This document shows positions 1 through 7,805 of a stretch of DNA of 26,381 bases, one piece after another (the first letter of the stretch is position 1; each line of letters begins with the position of its first letter). The notes below the pieces were generated by a model that was not told the DNA's origin, made no database searches, and saw only the letters and a program-made list of their open reading frames with translations. The position numbers and the translations under genes were made by a program. The stretch is from CAZGUX01 sp046160045 (GTDB lineage: Bacteria; Acidobacteriota; Terriglobia; Bryobacterales; Bryobacteraceae), in NCBI GenBank assembly GCA_046160045.1, contig JBJXGR010000073.1, positions 1-26,381 of the forward strand, in the 5' to 3' direction.

Positions 1-509
1 GGAATCTGGACGGATGGGAGCCGATCGGCAATCCGGCCGACAGTCATTGGACCGTCAAGGACGGTTTGCTGGTGAACGAAGCCAAAGGCACGAACCTGAG
101 AACGGCCAAACGGTTCAACGACTTCAAACTGCACTTGGAAGTGAACTGCCCCGACCACGGGAACGGCGGGTTTTTCCTGCGCGGCCGGTATGAAGTCCAG
201 GTCGAATACGAACCCCTTTGGGCCAATCCGGTGGAGCGCCGCATCGGATCGATCTATGGACGGATCGCGCCGAAGGTGGAACTGGCGCGTACACCGGGCC
301 AGTGGGAGACGTTCGACGTCACGCTGGTGGGCCGCACCCTGACCGTGGTCCGCAACGGCGTGACCTTGATCGACCGGCAGGAAATTGAGGGGATCACCGG
401 CGGTGCGCTGGACGCCGATGAGGGCGAACCTGGCCCGTTTTACATTCAGGGCGATCACACCGGCGGTCTGAAGTTCCGCAACATTACGGTCTCGGTCCCG
501 GACCGGTGA
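1..509 (+). CDS. DUF1080 (3-keto-disaccharide hydrolase-like) protein, 3' part only
   Basis: The reading frame is open from the left edge, so the true start lies outside the window. The visible frame begins with a Leu-Asp-Gly-Trp segment followed by a Trp-x-Val-x-Asp-Gly-Leu-Leu stretch, the usual N-terminal signature of DUF1080 (PF06439) concanavalin-like beta-sandwich domains. Further on come the FFLRGRYEVQVEYE strand and a C-terminal GLKFRNITVSVPD strand, which are also typical. Family members are generally secreted and some act on 3-keto-glycosides; the substrate here cannot be told. About 168 residues are visible, close to one full domain. It ends 21 bp before the convergent transporter gene. 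A second DUF1080 gene, with two domains, lies at 23116-24285. Confidence 0.85.
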   Translation, partial: NLDGWEPIGNPADSHWTVKDGLLVNEAKGTNLRTAKRFNDFKLHLEVNCPDHGNGGFFLRGRYEVQVEYEPLWANPVERRIGSIYGRIAPKVELARTPGQWETFDVTLVGRTLTVVRNGVTLIDRQEIEGITGGALDADEGEPGPFYIQGDHTGGLKFRNITVSVPDR

Positions 510-530
510 CCCCGCGCTCTTCGGCCGCAA

Positions 531-950
531 TCACTCTTTGGTGAGCAACCACGCCGCGATGGGGGCCAGCACGATACCCGCCCAGTGCGCCGCGGAGATC
601 TGCTCGGCGAGGAACACGCGGGCCAGCAGCACGGTGATCAGCGGGTAGAGGTACATGATCGGTACCGCCACCGAGGACTTCGCTCCCGCTTCAAACGCGG
701 CGAAACTGGTGAGCGCGCCGAGGCCATTCAACGCGCCGCCCAGGATTCCAAGGAGCAGGACCTCGGTGCTGACCCGGAGATCCACCGGGAAGAACGCCAT
801 TACCAGTATGGCGATGGGCACGAACGCCGCGGCAAAGGCCAGAAACGAGAACTGGGTGGAGATGGAATTCGTGCTGAGCTTCTGCGTGTTGCCGGTAATC
901 CCCCAGCACACCAGGGCGAAGAGCGATAGCAGGAGCCAGTGGGAAGCCAT
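531..950 (-). CDS. Half-size EamA/DMT transporter subunit (second of a pair)
   Basis: The product is a 139-residue, very hydrophobic protein with about five predicted membrane segments (roughly residues 4-22, 32-55, 63-87, 94-113 and 120-136). The end of segment 4 and the AEQISAAHWAG loop fit the EamA domain of the drug/metabolite transporter superfamily. Usual EamA transporters are about 300 residues with two such repeats; this is only one repeat. The ATG follows the stop codon of the upstream gene with no gap (TGA-ATG), so the two are probably translationally coupled and made in equal amounts. Positive charges are few: Lys in the 1-2 and 3-4 loops and at the C-terminus, while the 2-3 and 4-5 loops are neutral or acidic, which suggests N-out/C-in. 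The substrate is unknown. Confidence 0.85.
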   Translation of the reverse strand: MASHWLLLSLFALVCWGITGNTQKLSTNSISTQFSFLAFAAAFVPIAILVMAFFPVDLRVSTEVLLLGILGGALNGLGALTSFAAFEAGAKSSVAVPIMYLYPLITVLLARVFLAEQISAAHWAGIVLAPIAAWLLTKE

Positions 951-1388
951 TCAGAGACTCAACAGGTAGATTGCCGCAAGCGCCAGCACCAGGCCCAGGC
1001 CCTGCCATGCGTTCAAGCGCTCCTTAAGCAGCAGGACGCCGACCAGGACGGTCACGAGCGGGGAGAGCGAAGTCAACGGCACCACCGTAGAGGCCGACCC
1101 GCTCGACAGGGCCATATAGAAACCCACGTTGCCGGCGCCGCCGAGCAGTCCTGTCAGCACGGCGAAGAACACGCCCGGCCTCGGGGCCTTGCCGGAGAAT
1201 CGTTTGGGCGAGAACAGCACGAACGCAGCGGGCGCCGCCAGTCCGATCGTGAACAGGATCTGCCCGGTGTAAGGCGACGTGCGATCCACCAGGAGTTTGG
1301 ACTCAAAGCCCCACACGCCCCACAAGACCACGGTCAGGAGTGTGTACCAGAGCCAGCGCGGCGCCGAATGGAAGGGAATGCGCGTCAT
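951..1388 (-). CDS. Half-size EamA/DMT transporter subunit (first of a pair)
   Basis: The product is a 145-residue protein with five predicted membrane helices and one EamA repeat, paralogous to the downstream gene; compare the GGAGN, PLVTVLV and LLLKERL segments with GGALNG, PLITVLLA and VFLAEQI there. The N-terminus is basic (MTRIPFHSAPRW), the 2-3 loop contains SPKRFSGKAPRPG with four positive charges, and the 4-5 loop contains KER, so the positive-inside rule predicts N-in/C-out. The ATG at 1388 is chosen; an in-frame TTG at 1400 would add four residues, and neither has a clear ribosome binding site. It immediately precedes the second subunit, and the two together equal one normal ten-helix DMT carrier. 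Confidence 0.83.
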   Translation of the reverse strand: MTRIPFHSAPRWLWYTLLTVVLWGVWGFESKLLVDRTSPYTGQILFTIGLAAPAAFVLFSPKRFSGKAPRPGVFFAVLTGLLGGAGNVGFYMALSSGSASTVVPLTSLSPLVTVLVGVLLLKERLNAWQGLGLVLALAAIYLLSL

Positions 1389-1485
1389 CGACTCAACCAA
1401 GAATCACAAAGAACAGGAGACTTGCGATCATACCCCAGTCGCGACTCGGTACGCCTCGTTCCTCCTCCTCCGCGCCGCTACCATG

Positions 1486-1561
1486 CCGGGGACTTCAGTC
1501 CGGCCCCTCGACCCGAAGGTCGAGGACAACCTGGCCTCAGAAGAGGGGACCAAAGTCCCTT
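1486..1561. repeat. Cluster of three short palindromes (REP/REPIN-like)
   Basis: The gap between the transporter pair and the HIT gene (1389-1708) holds no convincing gene but contains three hairpins in 76 bp: GGAC-ttca-GTCC at 1490-1501, a perfect 8-bp stem CCTCGACC-cgaa-GGTCGAGG at 1506-1525, and a 7-bp stem with one G-T pair, centred on GGGAC-caaa-GTCCC, at 1544-1561. The outer two resemble each other in inverted orientation, an arrangement like a REP doublet. No T-tract follows, so it is not a typical terminator. Whether it is repeated elsewhere in the genome cannot be seen. Confidence 0.55.
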
Positions 1562-1708
1562 TCCACGCTAAAGCATGCGCCACCGCCTGCCTCGTGTGTG
1601 CGCTAAAATCCGTCTCCACATGCAACGGCGATCTTTTCTTGCAGGTCCCGCGGCCGCAGCCACAGCGGGCAGGCTGCGACGCTTCGGCACGATGACGTGG
1701 AGTTGAAC

Positions 1709-2143
1709 ATGACGGGCTGCGCTTTCTGCCGGATCGCCGCCGGCCTCGAACCGGCGGCCTTGGTCTACCGCGATGATCTCGTCACCGCGTTCCTGGACGC
1801 CCGCCCCTTGTTTGCCGGGCACGTGCTGCTGATTCCGAACGAACATCACGGTACGCTGGCGGACCTGCCCACGCCGCTGCTCTCGCCATTGTTCGCGGCG
1901 GCTCAGCGACTCGCCCTCGCGGTCGAACGCGGAATGCAGGCGGAAGGGACCTTTGTCGCGATGAACAACCGGGTTAGCCAGAGCGTGCCTCACCTGCACA
2001 TCCACATCGTTCCGCGGCGGAGGAAAGACGGGTTGAGAGGATTCTTCTGGCCGCGGTTTCCCTACAAGGACTCCACGGAGATGGAGGCCGCTCGGTCCGC
2101 CATCAGCGAGGCGATCGAAGGAATTGGATTGGGCGGATGGTGA
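1709..2143 (+). CDS. HIT-family nucleotide-binding hydrolase
   Basis: The product is a 144-residue cytoplasmic protein with the histidine-triad motif HLHIHIV at residues 95-101, in which the middle His (97) is the expected nucleophile that attacks the alpha-phosphate of nucleotide conjugates such as AMP-lysine or dinucleoside polyphosphates. An N-terminal CAFC pair (Cys4, Cys7) together with His46/47 and His95 probably forms the structural zinc site found in many bacterial HIT proteins. The ATG at 1709 is preferred because GGAG lies 6 nt upstream; a GTG at 1697 would add only four residues and sits before that site. The length is normal. The gene stands alone on the plus strand, so its physiological substrate is not indicated by context. 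Confidence 0.92.
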   Translation: MTGCAFCRIAAGLEPAALVYRDDLVTAFLDARPLFAGHVLLIPNEHHGTLADLPTPLLSPLFAAAQRLALAVERGMQAEGTFVAMNNRVSQSVPHLHIHIVPRRRKDGLRGFFWPRFPYKDSTEMEAARSAISEAIEGIGLGGW

Positions 2144-2227
2144 CACTGTCGAGAAACCGCCGAGGCAGCCTCACGGCTTAGTCTAAGTGTCCGCTCCCTT
2201 CCGGTCTCTTTGGTGGGTGCGGCTTCG

Positions 2228-3721
2228 TTACTGATACCACTCCCGCGCCTTGCGGCAGAGTTCCAGCCATTCCGCCTTCTGCTCGTTCGACAACGTCGCT
2301 TCCGGTAGCGCGTCCACTCGCGCGATGTATTCGTCGATCCAATCGCGCATCAGGGCCAGCGCGGCGGGCGACCGCTTCGGTTGAGCGCCCACGTACACAG
2401 GGCTCGAGTGCGCGAACCGCGCATTGCCCTCCGCGCGGTCGAGACACCGCGCCGCGATCCACCCGCCCGGTTTCACGGGGACCAGGGCGGATTTCACCAT
2501 TCGGCTCCGCTCCCCCGACGCCATGGTTACGAACGTATTGACCGGCGCGCCGTCCACCACAATCTCAACCTTCTCGATCGTCCCCGCGGTGAGCGCCTCC
2601 ACCCGAACCAGGTAATCCGCCTTCTTCTCCGGCAGCACCTGGCCAGGCATCGCATCGTCGATGGTCAGAAACAACATTGGCCCGTTAGTGACGAAATTGC
2701 GCCCGGCTTTCTGGCCGTCGAGCCAGGCTGCCGGAGAGAACGATTTGCCCAGGTACACATACGACCGGTTGTAGCCGACGGGGTTTTGCAGCACGCCATT
2801 CGCCGAGCCGGCCGAGGCAGCCACGCGCATGCCGCAGTTCTGGAAGAGGCCGTAGAGATAGAAGATGTAACGGGCAAACCCCTCGGCGCCGGGATACGTG
2901 GTCTTGTCGCGGGGCCTCCCCCAGGCTTCGTTTTCCATCACGGAGTCTTCTCGAAAGTGATTGACAGCCACGCCAAATGTGTCGGGCGGCTCGAGGGCCG
3001 CCATCACTGGGGCGGCCCACCAGATGAGCTTTTCCAGGTCGATGAATGCGCCTTGCTTTCGCGCTTCCCGCCAGGTCTGGACCGGGGTCGGGTACTCCTG
3101 TTTGAACGGGTAGAGCGAGATGGGCGCGCGCAGCCCGAGAAACATCACCGCGCCCCAGGGGCGCTCGTCCTCGGAGTTGTTGACGGAGTAGTAACGAGTC
3201 CCGTCCACGGCAAACATCGGCTGCGCCGGCCACTCGTCCAGGATAGAGCGGTCGTTCCATTTGGTCACCGTTGGCGCGAAGAAGGTATCCGAGGCGCGAA
3301 GGAGGCCGGGCATCTCCTCCGGCTTGCGATGCACGTGCGTGTCGCCGGACCACCAACCGCGCGCGGCCATGTCGATCCAGCGGGAGAGGCGCGCTTCGCG
3401 GCGAATCGTCGATCGCGCGGCGGCCTCGAGCGGCAAAGTCAGCCGGCGGTACTCATGTCCTCTCTCCACCACCAGCGAGAAGCGTCCCGCCGGCAAGGTG
3501 AGCGTTGCGCTGCCGGGTACCACCACACCCATCTCCGGAAAGCGCGGGTGAATCCACACCTGGGACGGCGAAAGAAACGGTTTGGCCTTGCCCTCGGCAT
3601 CGAGCAATCGCGCCCGCGCCGAGGTGGGCTTGCCCCGCTCATCAAATACCTTCAATTCCAGCGTGGCCGCCGGATCGGCTGCCGCGGCGGCTGCGGCCCA
3701 CAACAGCAGGAGTGCGATCAT
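2228..3721 (-). CDS. Secreted CehA/McbA-family metallohydrolase (PHP-like)
   Basis: The product is a 497-residue protein with an alanine-rich signal peptide (residues 1 to about 15). An N-terminal beta-rich region (about 20-115, carboxypeptidase-regulatory-like) is followed by a PHP-type metal-binding start, GWWSGDTHVHR near 122-132, where the two histidines and Asp are expected metal ligands. A later AVNHFRED segment and the NFVTNGPMLFLT segment near 340 are characteristic of the CehA/McbA group. Characterised relatives hydrolyse carbamate or phosphoester bonds, but in environmental genomes the substrates are mostly unknown, so only the fold and metal dependence are supported. It has no operon partner: the upstream side is a short gap and the downstream side is convergent with the HIT gene. 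Confidence 0.85.
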   Translation of the reverse strand: MIALLLLWAAAAAAADPAATLELKVFDERGKPTSARARLLDAEGKAKPFLSPSQVWIHPRFPEMGVVVPGSATLTLPAGRFSLVVERGHEYRRLTLPLEAAARSTIRREARLSRWIDMAARGWWSGDTHVHRKPEEMPGLLRASDTFFAPTVTKWNDRSILDEWPAQPMFAVDGTRYYSVNNSEDERPWGAVMFLGLRAPISLYPFKQEYPTPVQTWREARKQGAFIDLEKLIWWAAPVMAALEPPDTFGVAVNHFREDSVMENEAWGRPRDKTTYPGAEGFARYIFYLYGLFQNCGMRVAASAGSANGVLQNPVGYNRSYVYLGKSFSPAAWLDGQKAGRNFVTNGPMLFLTIDDAMPGQVLPEKKADYLVRVEALTAGTIEKVEIVVDGAPVNTFVTMASGERSRMVKSALVPVKPGGWIAARCLDRAEGNARFAHSSPVYVGAQPKRSPAALALMRDWIDEYIARVDALPEATLSNEQKAEWLELCRKAREWYQ

Positions 3722-3732
3722 CGTGTACGCGC

Positions 3733-3738
3733 ATTATA
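3733..3738 (-). promoter_or_regulatory. -10 element TATAAT for the CehA/McbA gene
   Basis: Read on the minus strand, a perfect TATAAT lies with its end 11 nt before the ATG at 3721. The -35 region is poor (CTCAAT or TCAATG at 17-18 bp spacing). A start about 7 nt downstream would leave a leader of only about 5 nt, and no Shine-Dalgarno sequence is visible before the ATG, so the mRNA would be leaderless or nearly so. Confidence 0.45.
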
Positions 3739-3779
3739 CGCGAGAGACAGGGCCGCATTGAGTTGCAGTGAATGTCCAA

Positions 3780-3896
3780 ATGCGCGACGCGGCTCTTGGG
3801 ATCCTGTTGCTCGTCGCCTTATTTGCCAAGACGGCGGGCGAATCGCAGTACAAGGCCCGCGGGCCGAACATCCTTTCGTTCGCGTTGCCGGAATAG
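3780..3896 (+). CDS. Possible 38-residue secreted or membrane peptide
   Basis: In the gap between the divergent CehA/McbA gene and the convergent MscS gene, a short frame reads MRDAALGILLLVALFAKTAG followed by ESQYKARGPNILSFALPE and a TAG stop. It has the layout of a signal peptide or single membrane helix followed by an 18-residue polar tail, and about 80% of codons end in G or C, as in the neighbouring real genes. An in-frame GTG at 3768 would add four residues. No strong ribosome binding site is seen. I do not recognise a family. It could also be the relic of a longer secreted protein, or chance. Confidence 0.3.
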   Translation: MRDAALGILLLVALFAKTAGESQYKARGPNILSFALPE

Positions 3897-3901
3897 TAAC
3901 A

Positions 3902-5505
3902 TCACTCCCCGCGGCCCAACGCATCGACGCGGAAGCGTGGAGGATAGTAATCCTTGGGCCGATAGGGTTCGGGGATTGCGATGGTGTTGCCCTCGCGGAC
4001 CGATGTGTAATGCGGGGACATGATCTCCATTCCCGCTTCGTTGAACTGATCCTGAATGTTCTGATGCAACTGGCTGTAGATGGCAACCATCCGCGACGCT
4101 TCCGCCGTGTAGGCGTTGATCTCGTAGCTGACATAGAAGTCATTCAGTGCTGTTTGAAGCACAAACGGCTTCGGCTCTTCCAGAATATGCTCCGTGTTCC
4201 GCGCGGCGTTGATCAGGAGTTCGTGCACTTTGCGCCAGGGAGTGTCGTAACCGATGGTGACGCTCGAATGAAGGATGAGCACCTTCTCCCTGGCCGGGGC
4301 CGTGTAATTCAGAATTTGCGCACCCAGCACGTTGCCGTTGGGTATGGTGACCACGACATTCTTGATCGTCCGGATCCGGGTGACCAAAAGGTTCTTCTCC
4401 AGGACGTCTCCGGTCGTCTCGGAGATCTTGACACGGTCGCCAATCTGAAACGGGCGCATGTACGTGATGATGATGCCGGCGACCATGTTGGCGACGGCGG
4501 AGGTGGAGCCGAGCGAGAAGAGAACGCCGAAGAAGATCGAGATGCTTTTGAACGCGGGCGATTCGGAGCCCGGCAGATACGGGAACACCGCGACCAGGCC
4601 GGCGGCCAGGATGACGATTCGAGCCAGTTTGGACGTGGGTTCCGCCCAGTCAACATGAAATCCTTCCAGGCGGATGCGCCCCGCGGCAATCTCGCGAAAG
4701 GCAAAATCGGATAGCCGGATGGCGTAGTAGACCGCGATGACGATGACCACGACGTACAGAAGATTGGGAAGGTAGGCGATCAGGCTCGCGCCCAGGAATC
4801 GGAACGGAGACCAGATCCACCCGGTAAGGGTATTCGCGAGACGGACGGTCCCGGGGAAGAAGCCGAGGACGAGGGGGATGTAAATCTGGAGAAGGAACAG
4901 GACGACCAGCCAGCGGCCGGCCAAGACTGCGGTGAGCAAGGCGTTCACAATCTGGCGCGTGGTGAGAAGCTGAGTCGAGTGAAATCGAAGTCCCTGAGGG
5001 CGGGTTCGCAGCAGCGCGATCAGCCGGTTCCGCAGCCTGGCGACCAGCCGCGCGAGAGCGATCAGGAGAGCGGCGAACAGCAGGCTAACGCCGAGAGCTA
5101 ACGCGGCGCCGAGAGCCAGATTCTTCCAACTTCTGTCTTCGCGATAGCCGCGCACGCTCTGGCGGATGCTCTCGACGTACTCGGCCGCCAGGCGTGCCCG
5201 GGGGCGGCGGCGGCGGTGGCATCCTGCTCGGTCACCGCCAGCAAATAGTGCCGGCCAGCATGGATTTCCGTGGCTCCCGCGGTCTCGACCAACCGGAGCG
5301 ATTCGAGCGGAGTGCTGCCATCCAGGGCAAACTGGCCCAGGTGCTCGCGAATGAGTGTCGCCCGGCCCTGGGGAGAGTTGCGGCCCAAAGGCGCGAACAC
5401 GCGGAACAGAAGCTGCTGATTGAACTCCACGGCGGCGGAGGTTTCCTGGGCGGCGGACCCACCGGCGGCCAGCGCAACCAAGATCACACAAGTCAAAGCG
5501 GACAT
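3902..5505 (-). CDS. MscS-type mechanosensitive channel, frameshifted
   Basis: The reconstructed protein is about 534 residues. The first part (start ATG at 5505) has a signal peptide MSALTCVILVALAAGGSAAQ and an extracytoplasmic domain (RVFAPLGRNSPQGRATLI, then LAVTEQDATAAAA). The second part, in another frame, continues with LAAEYVESIRQSVRGYRED, several membrane helices and the MscS beta-domain (SAVANMVAGIIITYMRPFQIGD, then TIPNGNVLGAQILNY). The frame changes at a run of five G (plus strand 5200-5204) next to a GGC repeat; one extra base there restores a single frame. As written the gene gives a truncated product. An indel in a G-run may be a sequencing or assembly error or a real mutation. 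The channel would release solutes on hypo-osmotic shock. Confidence 0.8.
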
Positions 5506-5511
5506 GGTTCC

Positions 5512-5737
5512 GATTGTCCGCCATTTGCGCCCGGGTCGAGAATGGCCCAGTCCTGGCTGGTGTTTGAGGTACTCGAGCAGGCCGACCATAGCCTTTCAGC
5601 CGGTCCTTGGCGATCCTGCCCTGGACGTGATACTGCTGCCCGTGTTCCACCCAGTGATAGATCTCCTTCCGATGCCTGCCTTCAAAACGAACCTCCTCGC
5701 ATGCTGCCATAAATGCCCGGAACTGTTCCAGGCTCAT
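5512..5737 (-). pseudogene. Decayed N-terminus of a DDE integrase-type transposase
   Basis: The frame from an ATG at 5737 reads MSLEQFRAFMAACEEVRFEG followed by RHRKEIYHWVE, matching my memory of the N-terminus of a widespread DDE integrase-type (IS481-like) transposase, which starts MSLEQIRAFLEAS..EVRF and has a Y-x-WV segment. The expected next piece (GL-x-RYL..TGLSRAQ..RLI) appears only after a frame change, as GLLEYLKHQPGLGHSRPGRK near 5515-5580. Nothing of the catalytic DDE domain follows; the sequence runs directly into the start of the MscS gene. This is therefore a truncated, frameshifted relic of about 75 codons. Its left end lies close to the start of the FHA gene at 5802. Confidence 0.6.
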
Positions 5738-5801
5738 CCTGTATTGGACAAGACTTATACGCCGGAGGCGGCCGGTCCTGGGATACACTTGAAAAAACCC
5801 C

Positions 5802-7475
5802 ATGTCGTCCGTTGCCCGTTTACTGCCTGCGCAGCCCGATGTCCGGCCTGAGCTTATGTTGGCTGCCCCTGGTCAGCCGCCGCGCAACCTGCCCGTTGAA
5901 TCGGGGCGTATCACGATCGGGCGCGCCGTTAACAACGATCTCTGCTATCCAGACGACGCGGGCCTGTCTCGCCAGCACATGTCGATTGAACGGCACGGGT
6001 ACGACCTGGTGGTGGCCGACCTTGGAAGCAAGAACGGGACGATGGTCAACGGGGTACGGATCGGAGGGCCTCACCTATTGCAGGCCGGCGACCAGATCAC
6101 GGCAGGCCATCTTCTGATCGAGTACAAATTCCCCGATTCGGATGAGTCCGCCAAGACCGTCCTGTTTGTCGACAAGGGCCAGGCGGTTCCGGACGGGTCC
6201 ACGATGGTGGCCGCGAATCTGGAGGGCGTGCTGCAGCATGACAAGGGAGCCATCTCGGGAACCCGGCACATCGACGCGCTGATTCGGGCCGGCCAGGAAC
6301 TGGCCGGCCGACGGCCGCTCGAAGAATTGTTTCCACTGGTGCTGGACCTTGGCATCCAGGCCGTCGGGGCTTCGCGCGGCGTTCTGCTTACTCTCGAAAA
6401 CGGCCAGTTGGTGCCCCGCGCCGCGGCCGGCGACAGTTTTCGCATCAGCAGCACGGTCCGCGACCGTGTGGTGCAGCGGCGCGAGTCCCTGCTGGTGACC
6501 GACACGTCGCTGGACCTGGATCTGGCTCAGCGGCAGAGCATCGTGGCTCAGGCGGTTCGCAGCATCATGGCGGTTCCCCTGCAGACGCGGGACAGCGTGA
6601 TCGGTTTGGTGTATGTCGATTCGACCAACCTGATCCAGCCCTTCACGCGCGACGACCTGAACCTGCTCACCGTTATGGCCAACGTGGCTGCCATCCGCAT
6701 CGAACACGCCCGCCTGGTGGAGGTGGAGCGCCAGGAAGAGATCATGGCGCGCGAGTTGAATCAGGCCGCCGAGATCCAGGCAAAGCTGCTGCCGGCGGCG
6801 CCTCCTGTTGTCCCGGGGTGGGACCTGGCGGCGACCAACGTGGCGTGCCACACCGTGGGAGGCGATTACTTCGACTACGTGCAGGCGGCCGAGGGCAAAC
6901 TGCTGCTGGTGGTCGGCGACGTGGCGGGAAAAGGGATGCCCGCGGCCCTCATGATGTCCAGCCTTCAGGCCTACCTGCGCGTGCTCGCGGACGAACCTCG
7001 CGACGTGTCCGGAATCGTCACGCGCGCCAACCAGTTGATCGCCACGCGCTGCCCCGCGAATCGGTTTGTTACCCTGTTCGCGTTCCTGCTCGATCCGGAC
7101 AGCGGCGATTTCACTTATGCGAACGCAGGCCATAATCCTGCGCTGGTCCTGAGAGGCGATGGCGCGGTGGAATGGCTCGCGAATGGCGGCACGCCGCTCG
7201 GACTGTTTCCGCAGGCCTCGCACGAACAGCACAGCGGAAAGTTGAATCCGGGGGACACGCTGGTGTTGTACAGCGACGGCATCAGCGAGGCGTCCGACCC
7301 GAAGACCGACGAAGAGTACGGAGCGGATCGCCTAGCGGCCCTGATCGAACGGCATCCGGCTTGTTCAGCCGGGGCGGTGGTCGAGATCGTAATGTCGGAA
7401 CTTCGCGAATGGTCGGGTGGCGCGGGCTTCGCGGACGATGTCACTGTGCTGGTCGCCCGGCGAAACATGGTCTGA
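5802..7475 (+). CDS. FHA-GAF-SpoIIE (RsbU-like) PP2C phosphatase
   Basis: The product is a 557-residue cytoplasmic signalling protein of three domains. The FHA domain (about 18-110) has the phosphothreonine-binding set Gly40-Arg41, SRQH at 56-59 and NGT at 78-80. A GAF domain covers about 150-310, ending in a short coiled linker. A SpoIIE/PP2C Ser/Thr phosphatase domain (about 330-555) has QAKLLP, VGGDYFDY, GDVAGKGMPAALMMS, NAGHNPA, YSDGISEA and a final FADDVTVLV, with all expected metal-binding aspartates present. It probably dephosphorylates an anti-sigma-factor antagonist or similar target in response to a ligand and a phosphorylated partner. No anti-sigma partner genes lie nearby. The ATG at 5802 has no clear ribosome binding site; Met19 (5856) is an alternative. 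Confidence 0.92.
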   Translation: MSSVARLLPAQPDVRPELMLAAPGQPPRNLPVESGRITIGRAVNNDLCYPDDAGLSRQHMSIERHGYDLVVADLGSKNGTMVNGVRIGGPHLLQAGDQITAGHLLIEYKFPDSDESAKTVLFVDKGQAVPDGSTMVAANLEGVLQHDKGAISGTRHIDALIRAGQELAGRRPLEELFPLVLDLGIQAVGASRGVLLTLENGQLVPRAAAGDSFRISSTVRDRVVQRRESLLVTDTSLDLDLAQRQSIVAQAVRSIMAVPLQTRDSVIGLVYVDSTNLIQPFTRDDLNLLTVMANVAAIRIEHARLVEVERQEEIMARELNQAAEIQAKLLPAAPPVVPGWDLAATNVACHTVGGDYFDYVQAAEGKLLLVVGDVAGKGMPAALMMSSLQAYLRVLADEPRDVSGIVTRANQLIATRCPANRFVTLFAFLLDPDSGDFTYANAGHNPALVLRGDGAVEWLANGGTPLGLFPQASHEQHSGKLNPGDTLVLYSDGISEASDPKTDEEYGADRLAALIERHPACSAGAVVEIVMSELREWSGGAGFADDVTVLVARRNMV

Positions 7476-7496
7476 CCCGAGCTGATTCTGGCCAGG

Positions 7497-7805
7497 TTAC
7501 AGAGTGCGATTGAGATCCCTCTTCCCATGAATGATCCGAAGCACGCGAACCACGTTTGTGCGGGGCTGCACGTAATAGACGCGAACTTCCTCGAAGCCGG
7601 GGATTGGCCACGACCGGAGTCCCTTCATGCCCCGTTTCGCCAAGGGGCGAGGGGATCCGGCCTTCGGGTGATTCACGATGAATTTCAGTGCCTCTTTGAC
7701 CGCGCCGGGGAACCGCTCCGCCGCGTCGTAGGCGAGTTCTTCGAGAAGGTATCCAACCTGCCGAAGCACATCCCGCCGGGCTTCCGGCCGGATGACGAGC
7801 TTCAC
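7497..7805 (-). CDS. parE: ParE/RelE-superfamily toxin (module 1)
   Basis: The product is a 102-residue basic protein. It opens with the beta-strand and helix pattern KLVIRPEARRDVLRQVGYL, has the mid-protein NHPKAGSPRPL turn and GLRSWPIPGFEEVRVYYV, and ends with VVRVLRIIHGKRDLNRTL, which is the standard ParE layout. ParE toxins typically poison DNA gyrase, but some family members cleave mRNA, so the target is not certain. Its ATG overlaps the stop of the antitoxin by 4 bp, as in translationally coupled type II modules. It is related to the second toxin at 12723-13052. Confidence 0.88.
   Translation of the reverse strand: MKLVIRPEARRDVLRQVGYLLEELAYDAAERFPGAVKEALKFIVNHPKAGSPRPLAKRGMKGLRSWPIPGFEEVRVYYVQPRTNVVRVLRIIHGKRDLNRTL

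Noticed and set aside
2177..2187. CTTAG-T-CTAAG palindrome after the HIT gene as a terminator
   Set aside because: The stem is only 5 bp with a one-base loop and no T-tract, so it is not a credible terminator.
2381..4714. A 777-codon open frame on the plus strand
   Set aside because: It lies antisense to the CehA/McbA and MscS genes, has no recognisable domain, is rich in Arg, His and Gly as high-GC shadow frames are, and both genes beneath it have clear family motifs.
5200..5216. GGC trinucleotide run as a structural repeat element
   Set aside because: It encodes an alanine stretch in the MscS N-terminal frame and is better explained as a slippage site than as a repeat element.
5506..5803. 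Extension of the MscS frame up to an ATG at 5803, giving 633 codons
   Set aside because: The first part is transposase-like relic and then out-of-frame sequence; the real N-terminus with a signal peptide begins at 5505 in another frame.
6075..7232. A 385-codon minus-strand frame
   Set aside because: It is antisense to the FHA-GAF-SpoIIE gene, whose motifs are complete; composition is typical of a shadow.
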